Shown here: piece by piece, positions 19,076 to 27,697 of the stretch | Layout of the letters: every line of letters starts with the position of its first letter | Position numbering within the stretch: position 1 is the first letter of the stretch | Assembly (NCBI RefSeq): GCF_014839835.1 | Contig: NC_071615.1 | Location: forward strand, 1,550,001 to 1,614,000 | Direction: 5' to 3' | Source of the DNA: Dryobates pubescens | Lineage: Eukaryota; Chordata; Aves; Piciformes; Picidae | Length of the DNA stretch: 64,000 bases | The notes under the pieces: generated by a model | What the model saw: only the letters and a program-made list of their open reading frames with translations | Told to the model about the DNA's origin: nothing | The model's database searches: none | Made by a program: the position numbers and the translations under genes

Positions 19076-19214
19076 GCTGGGAGCTCAGCCCTCGTGTCCA
19101 GCTTTTCACCCACCAGTACAGAGCCTGGCAGTAAAAACAAAAGGTAGGGATAAACATGAGGGCGTATTAAGGATAAATATAAAGCCTCAAGAATAAAAGA
19201 GGAGAGAGAGTGCT

Positions 19215-19406
19215 GGGGCTCAGCCGGCTGAGCGGCAGCTCCGCGAAGCGCCCGTCCTCCGCCTAAGCGTGTCCCCTCCGCCGCCCCGTCCGACTCCATG
19301 GCAACGGCCCCGCGGCGGCGCCAAGGCCGCGCGCGGCAACATGGCGGCCGCCGGCAGCCCTGGCGTCTTCCTGCTAGCGGTCAACGGCCAGATCGAGAGC
19401 GGGGAG
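19215..19406 (+). promoter_or_regulatory. B9D1: B9D1 CpG-rich promoter with candidate RFX X-box
   Basis: A CpG-dense, TATA-less block surrounds the start codon and continues into intron 1 to about 19590. At 19292-19305, 'gactccatggcaac' carries a perfect GGCAAC half-site and a degenerate left half, arranged like the RFX X-box (GTTGCC-N-GGCAAC). A further GGCAAC lies at 19335-19340, immediately before the ATG. RFX factors drive many ciliary genes, including B9 genes in other animals (established knowledge). Use of this site is inferred. Confidence 0.6.
19341..19406 (+). CDS. B9D1: B9D1 exon 1
   Basis: The sequence is '[20 protein letters not shown]' plus GE. The donor is GAG/gtgagc, phase 0. 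An out-of-frame ATG at 19298 precedes it and would matter only if transcription starts upstream of that point. Confidence 0.95.
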
Positions 19407-22400
19407 GTGAGCGCGGGGTGGGGAAGCGGGAAGCTCGGTCCCCCGGCACAGCCTAGGCCCCGGCAGCGCGGCCCGGCTTCGGCCGCCTCTCCCCTAGCGC
19501 AGGCCCGGCGGCGAGGGCGGGCAGGGCCTCAGCCCCCCGAACCCGGCCCGGCCTCAGCCCCGAGCCGGGCAGTGCGGCCCGGCTCTTACTCGCAGAATGG
19601 AATAAAGGAATCGTTTAGCTTAGAAGAGACCTTTAAGATGCCCGGGTCCAGCCATTAACCCAGCACTGCCAGGGCACCACTAAACCACGTCCCTCGGCAT
19701 CACATGCACCTAGCTTTGACACCCCTCCCTGCATGGGGACTGCACACTGCCCTGGGCAGCCTGTTCCAGGCCTGGACAGCCCTTTCCATAGATTAATTGT
19801 CCCTTATGTCCAACCTAGACCTCCCCTGGCACAGCTTGAAGCCATTTTCTCTTGTCTTACCACTTGTTACTGGAGAGAAGAGACCACCCCCACCCTCACA
19901 CCCAGCCTCCTTGCAGGGAGCTGCAGAGCCAGGCCTTCCTCAGCCTCCTTTTCTTCAAGCTAAACAAACCCACTTCCCTCAGCCCCTCCTCACAAGATGT
20001 GTTCTCTAGCCCCTTCCCCAGCTTTGTTGCCCTTCTCTGGACATGCTCCAGCACCTCAATGTCCTTCTTGTGGTGAGGGGCCCAGAACAGAAGCCAGCAC
20101 TCAAGGTACAGCCTCACCAGTGCTGAGTGCAGGAGGGACAATCCCTGCCCTCGTCATGCTGGCCACACTATTGCTGATCCAAGCCAGGATGCCACCTTGG
20201 GTACCTGGGCACATGCTGGCTCATATTCAGCCAGCTACTGATCAGCACCCCCAGGTCCTTTCCTCCTGAGCAGTTTCCAGGCACTCTGCCCCAAGCCTGT
20301 AGCATTGCTGGGGTTGTGACCCAAGTGCAGTTCCCTGCACTTGGCCTTACTGAGTCTCATACAGCTGACCTTGGCCATTGCTCTAGGCTGGCCAGATCCC
20401 CCTGCAGAGCCTCCCTCCCCTCAGGCAGATCAGCACCTCCACCTAACTTGTCACAGAATCATAGAATTGTCAGGGTTGGAAGGGACCTCAAGGATCATCC
20501 AGTTCCACCCCCCCTGCCATGGGCAGGGAGCCCTCACACCACAGCAGGTTGCTGACAAACAGCAAGCTGACCTCAATCCCCTCATCCAGGTCCTCGATAA
20601 AAATGTCAACCAGAGCTGCCCCTGGTGCTGGGCCCTGGGGAATGCCATTTGTGTCATGGTGGAGCAGGCTGCCCTCCAGCTTGGGCTGTCCCTCTGTCCC
20701 ACTAACTCCCTACCAACACAGCCCCTGTCTCCCGCAGTTCCCTGGCTTTGATGACCTCTACTGCAAGTTCTGCTTCGTCTACGGCCAAGACTGGGTTCCC
20801 ACAGCGGTAAGGCCTCCTTGTGTGCCCCTGAGACCCAGCCTGCTGCCAGGCCCCCCAGCAGCACCTGGTGAGCTCAGAGCAGACCCCTGGCTCCTACCAC
20901 CCTCTCCCCACAGGGCCTGGAGGAGGGCATCTCCCAGATCACCTCCAAGAGCAGCGTGTCGCCCACGACGCTGGTCTGGAACTTCCCCATCGACATCACC
21001 TTCAAGAGCACCAACCCCTTTGGCTGTGGGTGCTGGGGGTGCTGTGGGTGCTGGGCTCCAGCTCCCAGCACCAGCAGCCCTTTCACACTGCCTCCCTCGC
21101 AGGGCCGCAGATTGTCGTCAGCGTCTACGGACCAGACTTCTTCGGCCACGACGTGATCAGAGGGTATGGAGCCGTCCACGTTCCCTTCACCCCTGGGAGG
21201 TGAGCTGCCAACCCAGCCTGCAGCACTGAAACACAGCTGGCATTTATTTTTCCACTTACTGTGCTGATTCAGAAGCAAAACCCCCCAGAAGTTCCCCTAC
21301 CTCCTTGTCATGCCCTGGTCCAAAGAGCAGGGATTTTCTAGCAGCTGGTTGTCAAATAGCTCTTGGTAACCCTGCAGAGAGCTCTGAATCATAGAGCCAA
21401 CCAGGCTGCAAAAGACCTCAGAGGTCACCGAGTCCAACCTATGACCTAACCCCTAACCCCCCCTGACAACTCAACCATGGCTCCAAGTGCCACATCCAAG
21501 CCTTTTTTGAACACCTCCAGGGATGGGGACTCCACCACCTCCCTGGGCAGCACATCCCAGTGGCCAATTTCTCTTTCTGGGAAGAACTTTCTCCTCCCCT
21601 CCAGCCTAAACTTCCCCTGGCACAGCTTGAGCCTGTGTCCTCTTGTTCTGGTGCTGCTTGCCTGGGAGAAGAGACCAACCCCCACCTGGCTACAACCTCC
21701 CTTCAGGGAGTTGTGGGGAGCAATAAAATCAATACTGAAGTCAATAGTGGTGTGGAGAAAGCACAGGTATGAAGCACACTACAATCACCTCTCCCCTCCC
21801 TCACTCTCAGCTCATCCTAAGCTTTCATTCCACCACTGGAAATGGAGGAGGATACTCTCTGCCTGTGCAGAATGGAGGGAAAGTGTTAAAGTTTAGGATG
21901 TTCAGTGGTCTGATGTGCCTGAACTGCTACCTTTATGGCCAGAGCTTGTTCTAGCTATGAAACTTGCCCTGAGTGCCTCCTGTTCGTTTCAGGCACACAA
22001 GAACCATTGCTATGTTTGTTCCAGAGTCCACCTCCAGGCTGCAGAAGTTTACAAGGTAACAATTAAAGGCTTTCCTGTTGAAAGTCCTAGCTCACAAAGG
22101 TAAGTCACTAGCCCAGAGAGGACTTGCATTTAACATAACCTCTATGGAATTCGTTTCTTTGTTGCCTTGGACAAGGGAAAGAAAACCAAACCCAAACCAC
22201 TTACCTCTGCTCAGAGCAGATCAGCAACAAAGTCATCAGTCCTCAGAACTCCCTGCTGCAAAGAGGAGCTGGGAGTCCCATTAAACCCCTCCTTTGCTTT
22301 TTCTGAACATGCATTTAACTGGAACAAATCTGCAGAGCAGAGAAGGCATCCAATGAATTCTCTTCTGTTGTCTTCTCCAAGCTGGTTCACAGGGAGGCGG

Positions 22401-22825
22401 CCGGAATTCACTGACCCCAAGGTGGTGGCACAGGGAGAAGGACGAGAAGGTGAGTCCCTGGGAGCTCCTGACTGCAGCCCTGCAGCACAGGAGGCCACAG
22501 CTCAGCCAGCCATCCCCTGCTGACAGCAAGAGAGTGGCTGCTCCTGCTGAGAACAGCCCTGCCTGGGTGTGTGAGAGTCGGGCAGCTCTCCCCCTGAGCC
22601 AGCTCTCCCTCCCCGAGGCAGCTCTCCCCTCCCCGAGCCAGCTCTCCCCGCCAGGCAGCTGTGTTCCCCTCTCTTCCAGTGACACGGGTGCGCTCTCAGG
22701 GCTTCGTGACCATTTCCTTCAACATCATCACCAAGGACATGAGGAAGCTGGGCTATGAAGTGTGCCCCAGCGACATGCAGTGCCCAGCCCTGCCCCCTGC
22801 TGCAGAAGGGATCCCCAAGTACTGA
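19341..22825 (+). CDS. B9D1: B9D1, B9 domain-containing protein 1 (complete)
   Basis: Seven coding exons (19341-19406, 20738-20806, 20914-21025, 21103-21199, 21993-22055, 22382-22449, 22680-22825) join to 621 nt, giving 206 residues plus TGA. Human B9D1 is about 204. The protein is a lipid-binding-like B9 (C2-related) domain protein of the MKS module (with B9D2, MKS1, TCTN proteins and others) at the ciliary transition zone; human loss causes Joubert/Meckel ciliopathy. Near-identical landmarks include 'FCFVYGQDW', '[13 protein letters not shown]', '[19 protein letters not shown]', '[20 protein letters not shown]', '[16 protein letters not shown]' and '[20 protein letters not shown]'. All junction phases agree (0,0,1,2,2,1). 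The start ATG has A at -3 and G at +4. It is convergent with EPN2. Confidence 0.97.
19592..20450 (-). mobile_element. Long CR1 LINE 3' fragment, minus orientation, left part
   Basis: About 860 bp of CR1 complement. It starts 'agaatggaataaaggaatcg' and includes 'cacctcaatgtccttcttgt' and 'cagctactgatcagcacccc', reaching the distal ORF2-proximal region seen in no other copy here. It continues after an inserted CR1, at 20553-20650. Confidence 0.9.
20451..20552 (-). mobile_element. Younger CR1 inserted into the older CR1
   Basis: About 100 bp read 'tcacagaatcatagaattgt', 'cagggttggaagggacctca' and 'cccccctgccatgggcaggg', then stop in 'caggttgctga'. It has the fresh-looking 3' tail of a young CR1 and splits the older element. 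Confidence 0.85.
20553..20650 (-). mobile_element. Right part of the split older CR1
   Basis: 'caagctgacctcaatcccct' then 'catccaggtcctcgataaaa' and 'ggtgctgggccctggggaat' are CR1 complement that continues the element ending at 20450. Confidence 0.8.
20738..20806 (+). CDS. B9D1: B9D1 exon 2
   Basis: 23 codons, phase 0 at both ends: '[20 protein letters not shown]' plus PTA. This is the start of the B9 domain core. The donor is GCG/gtaagg. The following intron is 107 bp. Confidence 0.95.
20914..21025 (+). CDS. B9D1: B9D1 exon 3
   Basis: '[20 protein letters not shown]' + '[17 protein letters not shown]' ends one base into the Trp codon (phase 1). Human reads 'SKSQDVRQALVWNF' at the variable loop. 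Confidence 0.95.
21026..21102 (+). other. B9D1 intron 3, 77 bp
   Basis: A very short GT-AG intron (gtgggtgctg ... cctccctcgcag). Removing it restores the conserved 'NPFGWPQIV' across the junction. Confidence 0.92.
21103..21199 (+). CDS. B9D1: B9D1 exon 4
   Basis: It encodes '[20 protein letters not shown]' + '[11 protein letters not shown]', the heart of the B9 domain. It is left at phase 2 at AG/gtgagc. Confidence 0.95.
21386..21722 (-). mobile_element. CR1 LINE 3'-end fragment in B9D1 intron 4, minus orientation
   Basis: It starts 'gaatcatagagccaaccagg' and contains 'tccaccacctccctgggcag' and 'gtgtcctcttgttctggtgc'. It is the same subfamily as 10895-11300. Confidence 0.92.
21993..22055 (+). 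CDS. B9D1: B9D1 exon 5
   Basis: It encodes '[20 protein letters not shown]' within the B9 domain, phase 2 at both ends. The donor is ACAAG/gtaaca. Confidence 0.95.
22382..22449 (+). CDS. B9D1: B9D1 exon 6
   Basis: It encodes '(S)[20 protein letters not shown]' plus RE, entered at phase 2 and left at phase 1 (GAAG/gtgagt). Confidence 0.95.
22680..22825 (+). CDS. B9D1: B9D1 exon 7 (terminal)
   Basis: It encodes '[20 protein letters not shown]' + '[20 protein letters not shown]' and a short divergent tail ending KY-TGA (22823-22825). The conserved domain ends near 'KLGYE'; the tail varies between species. Confidence 0.95.
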
Positions 22826-23075
22826 ACTCAGGCACGAGAGGGTTGGAGGCTCACAGGGAAGCGAAGCAGCTTGGGGCTTTTGGTGGCAGAGGGAAGGAAG
22901 CCTCTGACTCAGCTGAGGACAGTTGCACCCCAGAGCCGTGTTCCAGAAGAAGCACAAGCCCTTGAGAATCATGCCCTGAGGATGATGGTGTCAGTGAGCA
23001 CACAGGTGGGAGTGGCATGTACAGCCAGGTCAGCACATTTTGCTGTTACTCATAAAAATGCTGACTGCAGCACAA
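22826..23075 (+). other. B9D1: B9D1 3' UTR (probable)
   Basis: Unique sequence follows the stop. A variant signal CATAAA at 23051-23056 could end the transcript. The next perfect AATAAA on this strand is at 23800-23805, beyond a CR1. Which one is used cannot be read from sequence. Confidence 0.5.
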
Positions 23076-23134
23076 TATTTTTGGAACAGCCTTTTGTACG
23101 CTCTTGGTGCACCTGAAGAACGTTGAGCAGTGTA

Positions 23135-23462
23135 GCAATTGTGCACTGCCAAGTCACCAGTGACCCGTGGCCCTCAGCACCACATCCCCATGGCTCTGAA
23201 ACCTCTCCAGGGATGGGCACTCCACCCCTGCCCTGAGCAGCCTGTGCCAGGCCTTGACGACCCTCTCCATGCACAAATTGTTCCTCGTGTCCAGCCTAAA
23301 CCTTCCCTGGCACAACTTGTGGCCATTTCCCCTCTTGTTCAGTGAGAGAAGAGACCAAGCCTCACCTGCCTCCAGTCTCCTTCCAGGGAGCTATAGAGAG
23401 CCAGGTGGTCTCCCCTCAACCCCATTTTCTCCAGGCTGAACAATCCCAGTTCCCTCACCCAC
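23135..23462 (-). mobile_element. CR1 LINE 3'-end fragment, minus orientation
   Basis: It reads 'cactgccaagtcaccagtga', 'gcagcctgtgccaggccttg' and 'tctccaggctgaacaatccc'. It lies just downstream of B9D1. Confidence 0.88.
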
Positions 23463-23823
23463 CCACTCTGTATTTGTGCCAGAAGGGATGTCTCCAACTC
23501 CCACACCACCCAGGGTCTGCTGTTCTTGCAGGTCCAAAGGAGAAGGCAGGCAGTGCTACAATGCAGTGACTAATTGCTTTGTCATTTCCATGCTTCATTT
23601 TGGACCTGTAACCTCTTGTGTTTGACTGCAACTGCCAAAAGGGGACTCTGAGGTGACTTAACGTGACACCACCCTGACTGTGAGCCACCAAGACCTTGAA
23701 ACTGTTGATACCAGTCACATAAGGGTGCAGAAGTGGACAGGGATGGAACAAAGAGGCTGCTTAGAGATGGTTGTGGTTTCCTGCTGAGCAGTGTGGTTGA
23801 ATAAAGTCCATTTCTGAGCAGCC

Positions 23824-23901
23824 AGTGTGAGCACTGTCAGCTTGCTGTGAGCACTGGCAGCTTGCTGTGAGCACTGGCAGCTTGCTGTGAGCACTGGCAC
23901 C
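23824..23901 (+). repeat. 20-bp minisatellite, ~3.9 copies
   Basis: The unit 'tgtgagcactggcagcttgc' is repeated in tandem with one or two mismatches, in unique sequence between B9D1 and EPN2. Confidence 0.92.
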
Positions 23902-24514
23902 TTTGACACTGCCTAGAAACACTTTCCCAAGCACAGCCACAGAGGAGTTTTCATCTCTTACCTGCTTCCCATCATCTCTCTGTTGATCCTTCCCTTCCAG
24001 AGAGCTCTTCCACCAGCTGCTTTGGCAACTGCTGTGATCTCCAGACTGAGTCATACTGGAATCCAAATTAATAAGCACTTCCTGCTGGCTCAGAGGGCTT
24101 GCAAGGGATTTTGTTTCCTCTTCAGAAGTATTGGGGAAGCAGTTGGCTACACTGAGCAGGATTAATGTCTGTGTTTGGAATACCTGAGAGGCAAACATTA
24201 ACCCTACTGGGCTTAAATAACTGCTTTCCCTCAAGCACAGTTACCTGTCCCCATTCCAGTTAGGGCCAAGCTGCCCAGCAGAGTTTCTACTCAGAAGCAG
24301 CCTTTTAGACCCAGACAGTGCCCAAACTGTGCCCACAGGGAATTCATGCACGAGCAGCTCTGCAGCGTGGTGCTGCATCTGATCTGAACTCCTGTTGCAA
24401 GCCAGCAGCTGCACACTCAGCCACACTGAAACTTAGCAAAGCAGCTCCAGCTCTGCCTGTCCCCAGCAGCAAAGAGCTGCCAAAGGAACTGAGGAGCTGT
24501 GCAAAGGGTGGGCA
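23902..24514. other. Unique intergenic sequence
   Basis: No gene, RNA or repeat was recognised. Confidence 0.5.
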
Positions 24515-25113
24515 AGTTCACCATCAGCCAGCAACAAGCCCTTGGGGCCAGGAAGGCCAATGGTCTCCTGGGGTGCGTTAAGGAGAGTGTGAGCAGCAGG
24601 TCAAGGGAGGTTTCCTCCCCCTCTACTCTCCCTACCAAAGGAGTAGGAGTGCTGGGTCCAGTTCTGGGCTCCCCAGTTCCAGAGAGAGAGGGAGAGAGTC
24701 CAGTGGAGGCTGAGGGGCCTGAACATGTCTGTGAGGAGCAAAGGCTGAGAGCCCTGTGGCTGTTGAGCCTGGAGAAGAGCAGCCCCAGAGGGCATCAGCA
24801 ATGCTCAGCAAGAGCTAAAGGGTGGGGGGCAAGAGGCTGGGGCCAGGCTCTTGTCAGTGGCACCCAGCAACAGGCCAAGGGGCAATGGGCACCAAGTGGA
24901 ACCCAGGAGGTTCCACCTGTGAACAGGAGAAACTTCTTTGGTGTGAGGGTGCTGGAGCCCTGGAGCAGGCTGCCCAGAGAGGTCTCCTCCTCCTCTGGAG
25001 AGACTCCAACCCCCCCTGGCCGTTGTGATCCTGGGCAAGCTGCTGTGGGTGACCCTTAGCAGGGGAATGCAGTGGATGATATCCAGAGGTCCCTTCCAAC
25101 CCTCACCACGCTG
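24515..25113 (+). mobile_element. CR1 LINE 3'-end fragment, plus orientation (~600 bp)
   Basis: CR1 sense sequence: 'ccaggaaggccaatggtctc' + 'ctggggtgcgttaagg', 'gttgagcctggagaagagca', 'ggagcaggctgcccagagag' and the terminal 'gaggtcccttccaaccctca'. It shares a subfamily with 52168-52610. Confidence 0.92.
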
Positions 25114-26367
25114 GGAAGGCCACACACATGCATTTGCAGTGTTTCACTGCTCACAGCCAAGCTGCAGGGACCCTCAGAAGGAAGGGTAAAAACCAAACCA
25201 ACAGTGAAAGGCAACAGCTTGAACCCCACAGAACCCCCAGAGCCCACAGGGCAGGACTGCAGAGCTGTGACCCCAAGCAGACCCCACACTGCCACCTCCA
25301 ACCCTAGGGCTTTTTGCCTGTTCTCTCTGGGTGTAGTTGGGCTGTGGGGGGAGGGGGTTGACTTCTGGGTACCTCGGAGCATGTTTCAGAACCTCACATA
25401 CCTTCCTCAGGGCCTTCAGGATGTTCAGCCTGTGAGTGCCTCTCTGCAGGAGCTTTTTGGCAGGACGGTTTGCTCCTTACAGAGGGGCAGGTGGGGGTGA
25501 TGCTTTGGGGAAGCACTTCCCGAGCTCAGTGGCATTCCTTTGTTCCCAGAGGCACTCTTGATCCCTCACAAACAAGCTCTTCTCCCAGAGGCAGCCTGCC
25601 TGCTGCCTTTCCAGTGTCTCTGGTTTCAGTCTTTGGTCCTCAGGCGTGGCAGAGGGCTTGCAGCTGCTCCAGCCTGGAGAGGCTCTCTGCTTTCATCGCA
25701 GGAGTCAAGGCAGACAGGACACTGCCAGGGTGGGGGCCATTGATAAGGAAGGGATTTATGAGCCTTAAGTGTTCCTTGCAGTTGGTGTTAGAGGTTAGGA
25801 GAACCTCATGCTTCCAAACAGCCAAAACCCAACAGCCTGGCTCCAAGTCATTTCCTTTCCCCTACTCCCCAGGCAGCTGTAACCTCCCTGCCCCTTCAGC
25901 AGTTAATCATTGTCTCTGTTACTCCAAACTGGACTGGAGTTCCCAGCCCCATGTCACAGTGACAGCAGTGGGGGAGTGCACCTGGGGCTGCAGCCCCTGG
26001 TTGGGTTTGCTGAAGCCTGTCCTAGATGGTGAAGTTTGTCATTCACCTCTGAGGTCGAGATGGGCTAGGGGGGGAAACATGCACAAATCTTTCCTCACAA
26101 CCTGTCCTGACACAGAATGAGGCTCCCAGGACCCCAAACAGAGCTGCTGGAGGCAGATGAAGCCTGGGAGGTAGCTGGGGACTTTGGAGAAGCCATCCTC
26201 TGCCTTCCTGGTGTGGAGGAGCTTTGGAAAGAGCTGCCCAGGCAGGACCATCCTCACTTCAAGGGAGAGCTTTCCTGCAATCACCGTGGAAGCTGCCAGG
26301 CAGGGGAGACAACCAAGGACAGGAACTGAACAGCAGCTTGGGAAACAGACCCTCCAGAAACAGAAGC
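25114..26367. other. Unique intergenic sequence
   Basis: Open frames are present but lack homology, codon bias or splice context that I can support. No repeat was recognised. Confidence 0.5.
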
Positions 26368-26800
26368 ATGGTAGAACCCCAGACTGCTCTGGGTTGGAAG
26401 GGACCTTTAAAGGTCACCTAGTCCAACCCCCCTGCAGCCAGCAGGGACATCTGCAACCAGAGCAGGGTGCTCCCAGCTCCAGCCAGCCTCACCTGGAATG
26501 GCTCCAAGGATGGAGCATCTCCCACCTCTCTGGATAGCTTGGGCCAGGGTCTCACCACCCTCAGCACAGAATCTCTTCCTTCTCTCCTGCCTGAATCTCC
26601 TCCTTAGTTCACACCATCACCCCTGGTCCTCTCACAACAGGCCCTGCAAAAACTCTGTCCCCAAGTTTTCTGATCTGCTCCTTTAAGTACTGGAAGGCCA
26701 CCAGGGCTCCCTGGAGCCTTCTCCAGGCTGAGCAACCCCAACTCTCCCAGCCTGGCCTCCCAGCAGAGGGCTTCCAGCCCTGCTGTGGCCTCCTCTGGGG
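26368..26800 (-). mobile_element. CR1 LINE 3'-end fragment, minus orientation
   Basis: It reads 'ctgggttggaagggaccttt', 'cctgcagccagcagggacat' and 'ttctccaggctgagcaaccc'. It is the same subfamily as 18490-19075. Confidence 0.92.
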
Positions 26801-26871
26801 GAATAAACAAACACAAATTAAAAACAATCATCTAAAAGGAACCCTTTGGCCAGGCCCTTAGGAGCTGCTAT

Positions 26872-26993
26872 CTCCAGCCCCTTCCACAAAAAGCAGCTTC
26901 AGCTCCTGCCCTCTCCTGGCAGTTTCAGCCATCTCCAGCCCCTTCCACAAAAAGCAGCCTCAGCTCCTGCCCTCTCCTGGCAGTTTCAGCCCT
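26872..26993 (+). repeat. 61-bp tandem duplication
   Basis: Two nearly identical 61-bp units start at 26872 and 26933 ('ctccagccccttccacaaaa'). The near identity implies a recent duplication. Confidence 0.93.
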
Positions 26994-27554
26994 CAGGAAG
27001 ATGTTTGGAAGCTATCAGTAGCAATCAGCTACAAGGCTGCATGAAGGACATCAGAATTCCTCCTGCTCCTGCATGGAAGTTGCTTGGTGCAGTGGTGCTG
27101 CCTGCCCTGCCCCTTGTCCTGAGAGCAAAGGTGTGCCAAGCTGCCTGGCAGGGAGCAGGACTGAGCTGGAAATCTGTGAGCTCTACAGAGAGTGCTGGAG
27201 GAAAACCATCTCTGTCCTGAGGCTACAAGGCTCTGCTACAGCAGCACTGTTGCAGCAGCTACAAGTTCTCTCCCTCTGGAAATGAGACTCCTGCAGATGG
27301 ATTCAAGCTGACAGCAACTGCTCCCCAGCAGCACCCTCAGCTCAGGAACCTCCTGGGAAATACTCCAAAAGGGGGGGAAAAAGAAAACCATGAAACTACA
27401 GAAGAGCCACATTTGGAGACATCTGGGAGCTTCACCTTTCCCTGGGCTTGTCCCTGGAAGCCTTTCAGCCCTTTGCAAACCAGCCCCAGGATGATTTCCT
27501 TGTGCCAAGGTCACCAGAGCATCATGCCAGGAGGTATCAAGGGCCAAGCACCTT
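26994..27554. other. Unique intergenic sequence
   Basis: No gene or repeat was recognised. Confidence 0.45.
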
Positions 27555-27697
27555 AGAACCATAGAATTGCTTGGGTTGGAGAAGACCTCTGAGATCATCA
27601 AGCCCAAACATCAACCTAACAGCCCTGTGGCCAGGAAGCCATGTCCTGAGGGCCATGTCATGTTCTTGAACACCTCCAGGGATGGTGACACCACCTT
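27555..27697 (-). mobile_element. Short CR1 3' fragment, minus orientation
   Basis: It reads 'agaaccatagaattgcttgg', 'gttggagaagacctctgaga' + 'tcatcaagcccaaacatcaa' and then 'cacctccagggatggtgaca'. This is a different CR1 subfamily from most others in the window. Confidence 0.82.

Larger units (their letters stand above)
19407..20737 (+). other. B9D1 intron 1 (1.33 kb), mostly CR1
   Basis: The CpG-rich 5' part (to about 19590) is followed by a long minus-orientation CR1 that is itself interrupted by a younger CR1. The acceptor is 'ctgtctcccgcag' at 20737. Confidence 0.85.
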
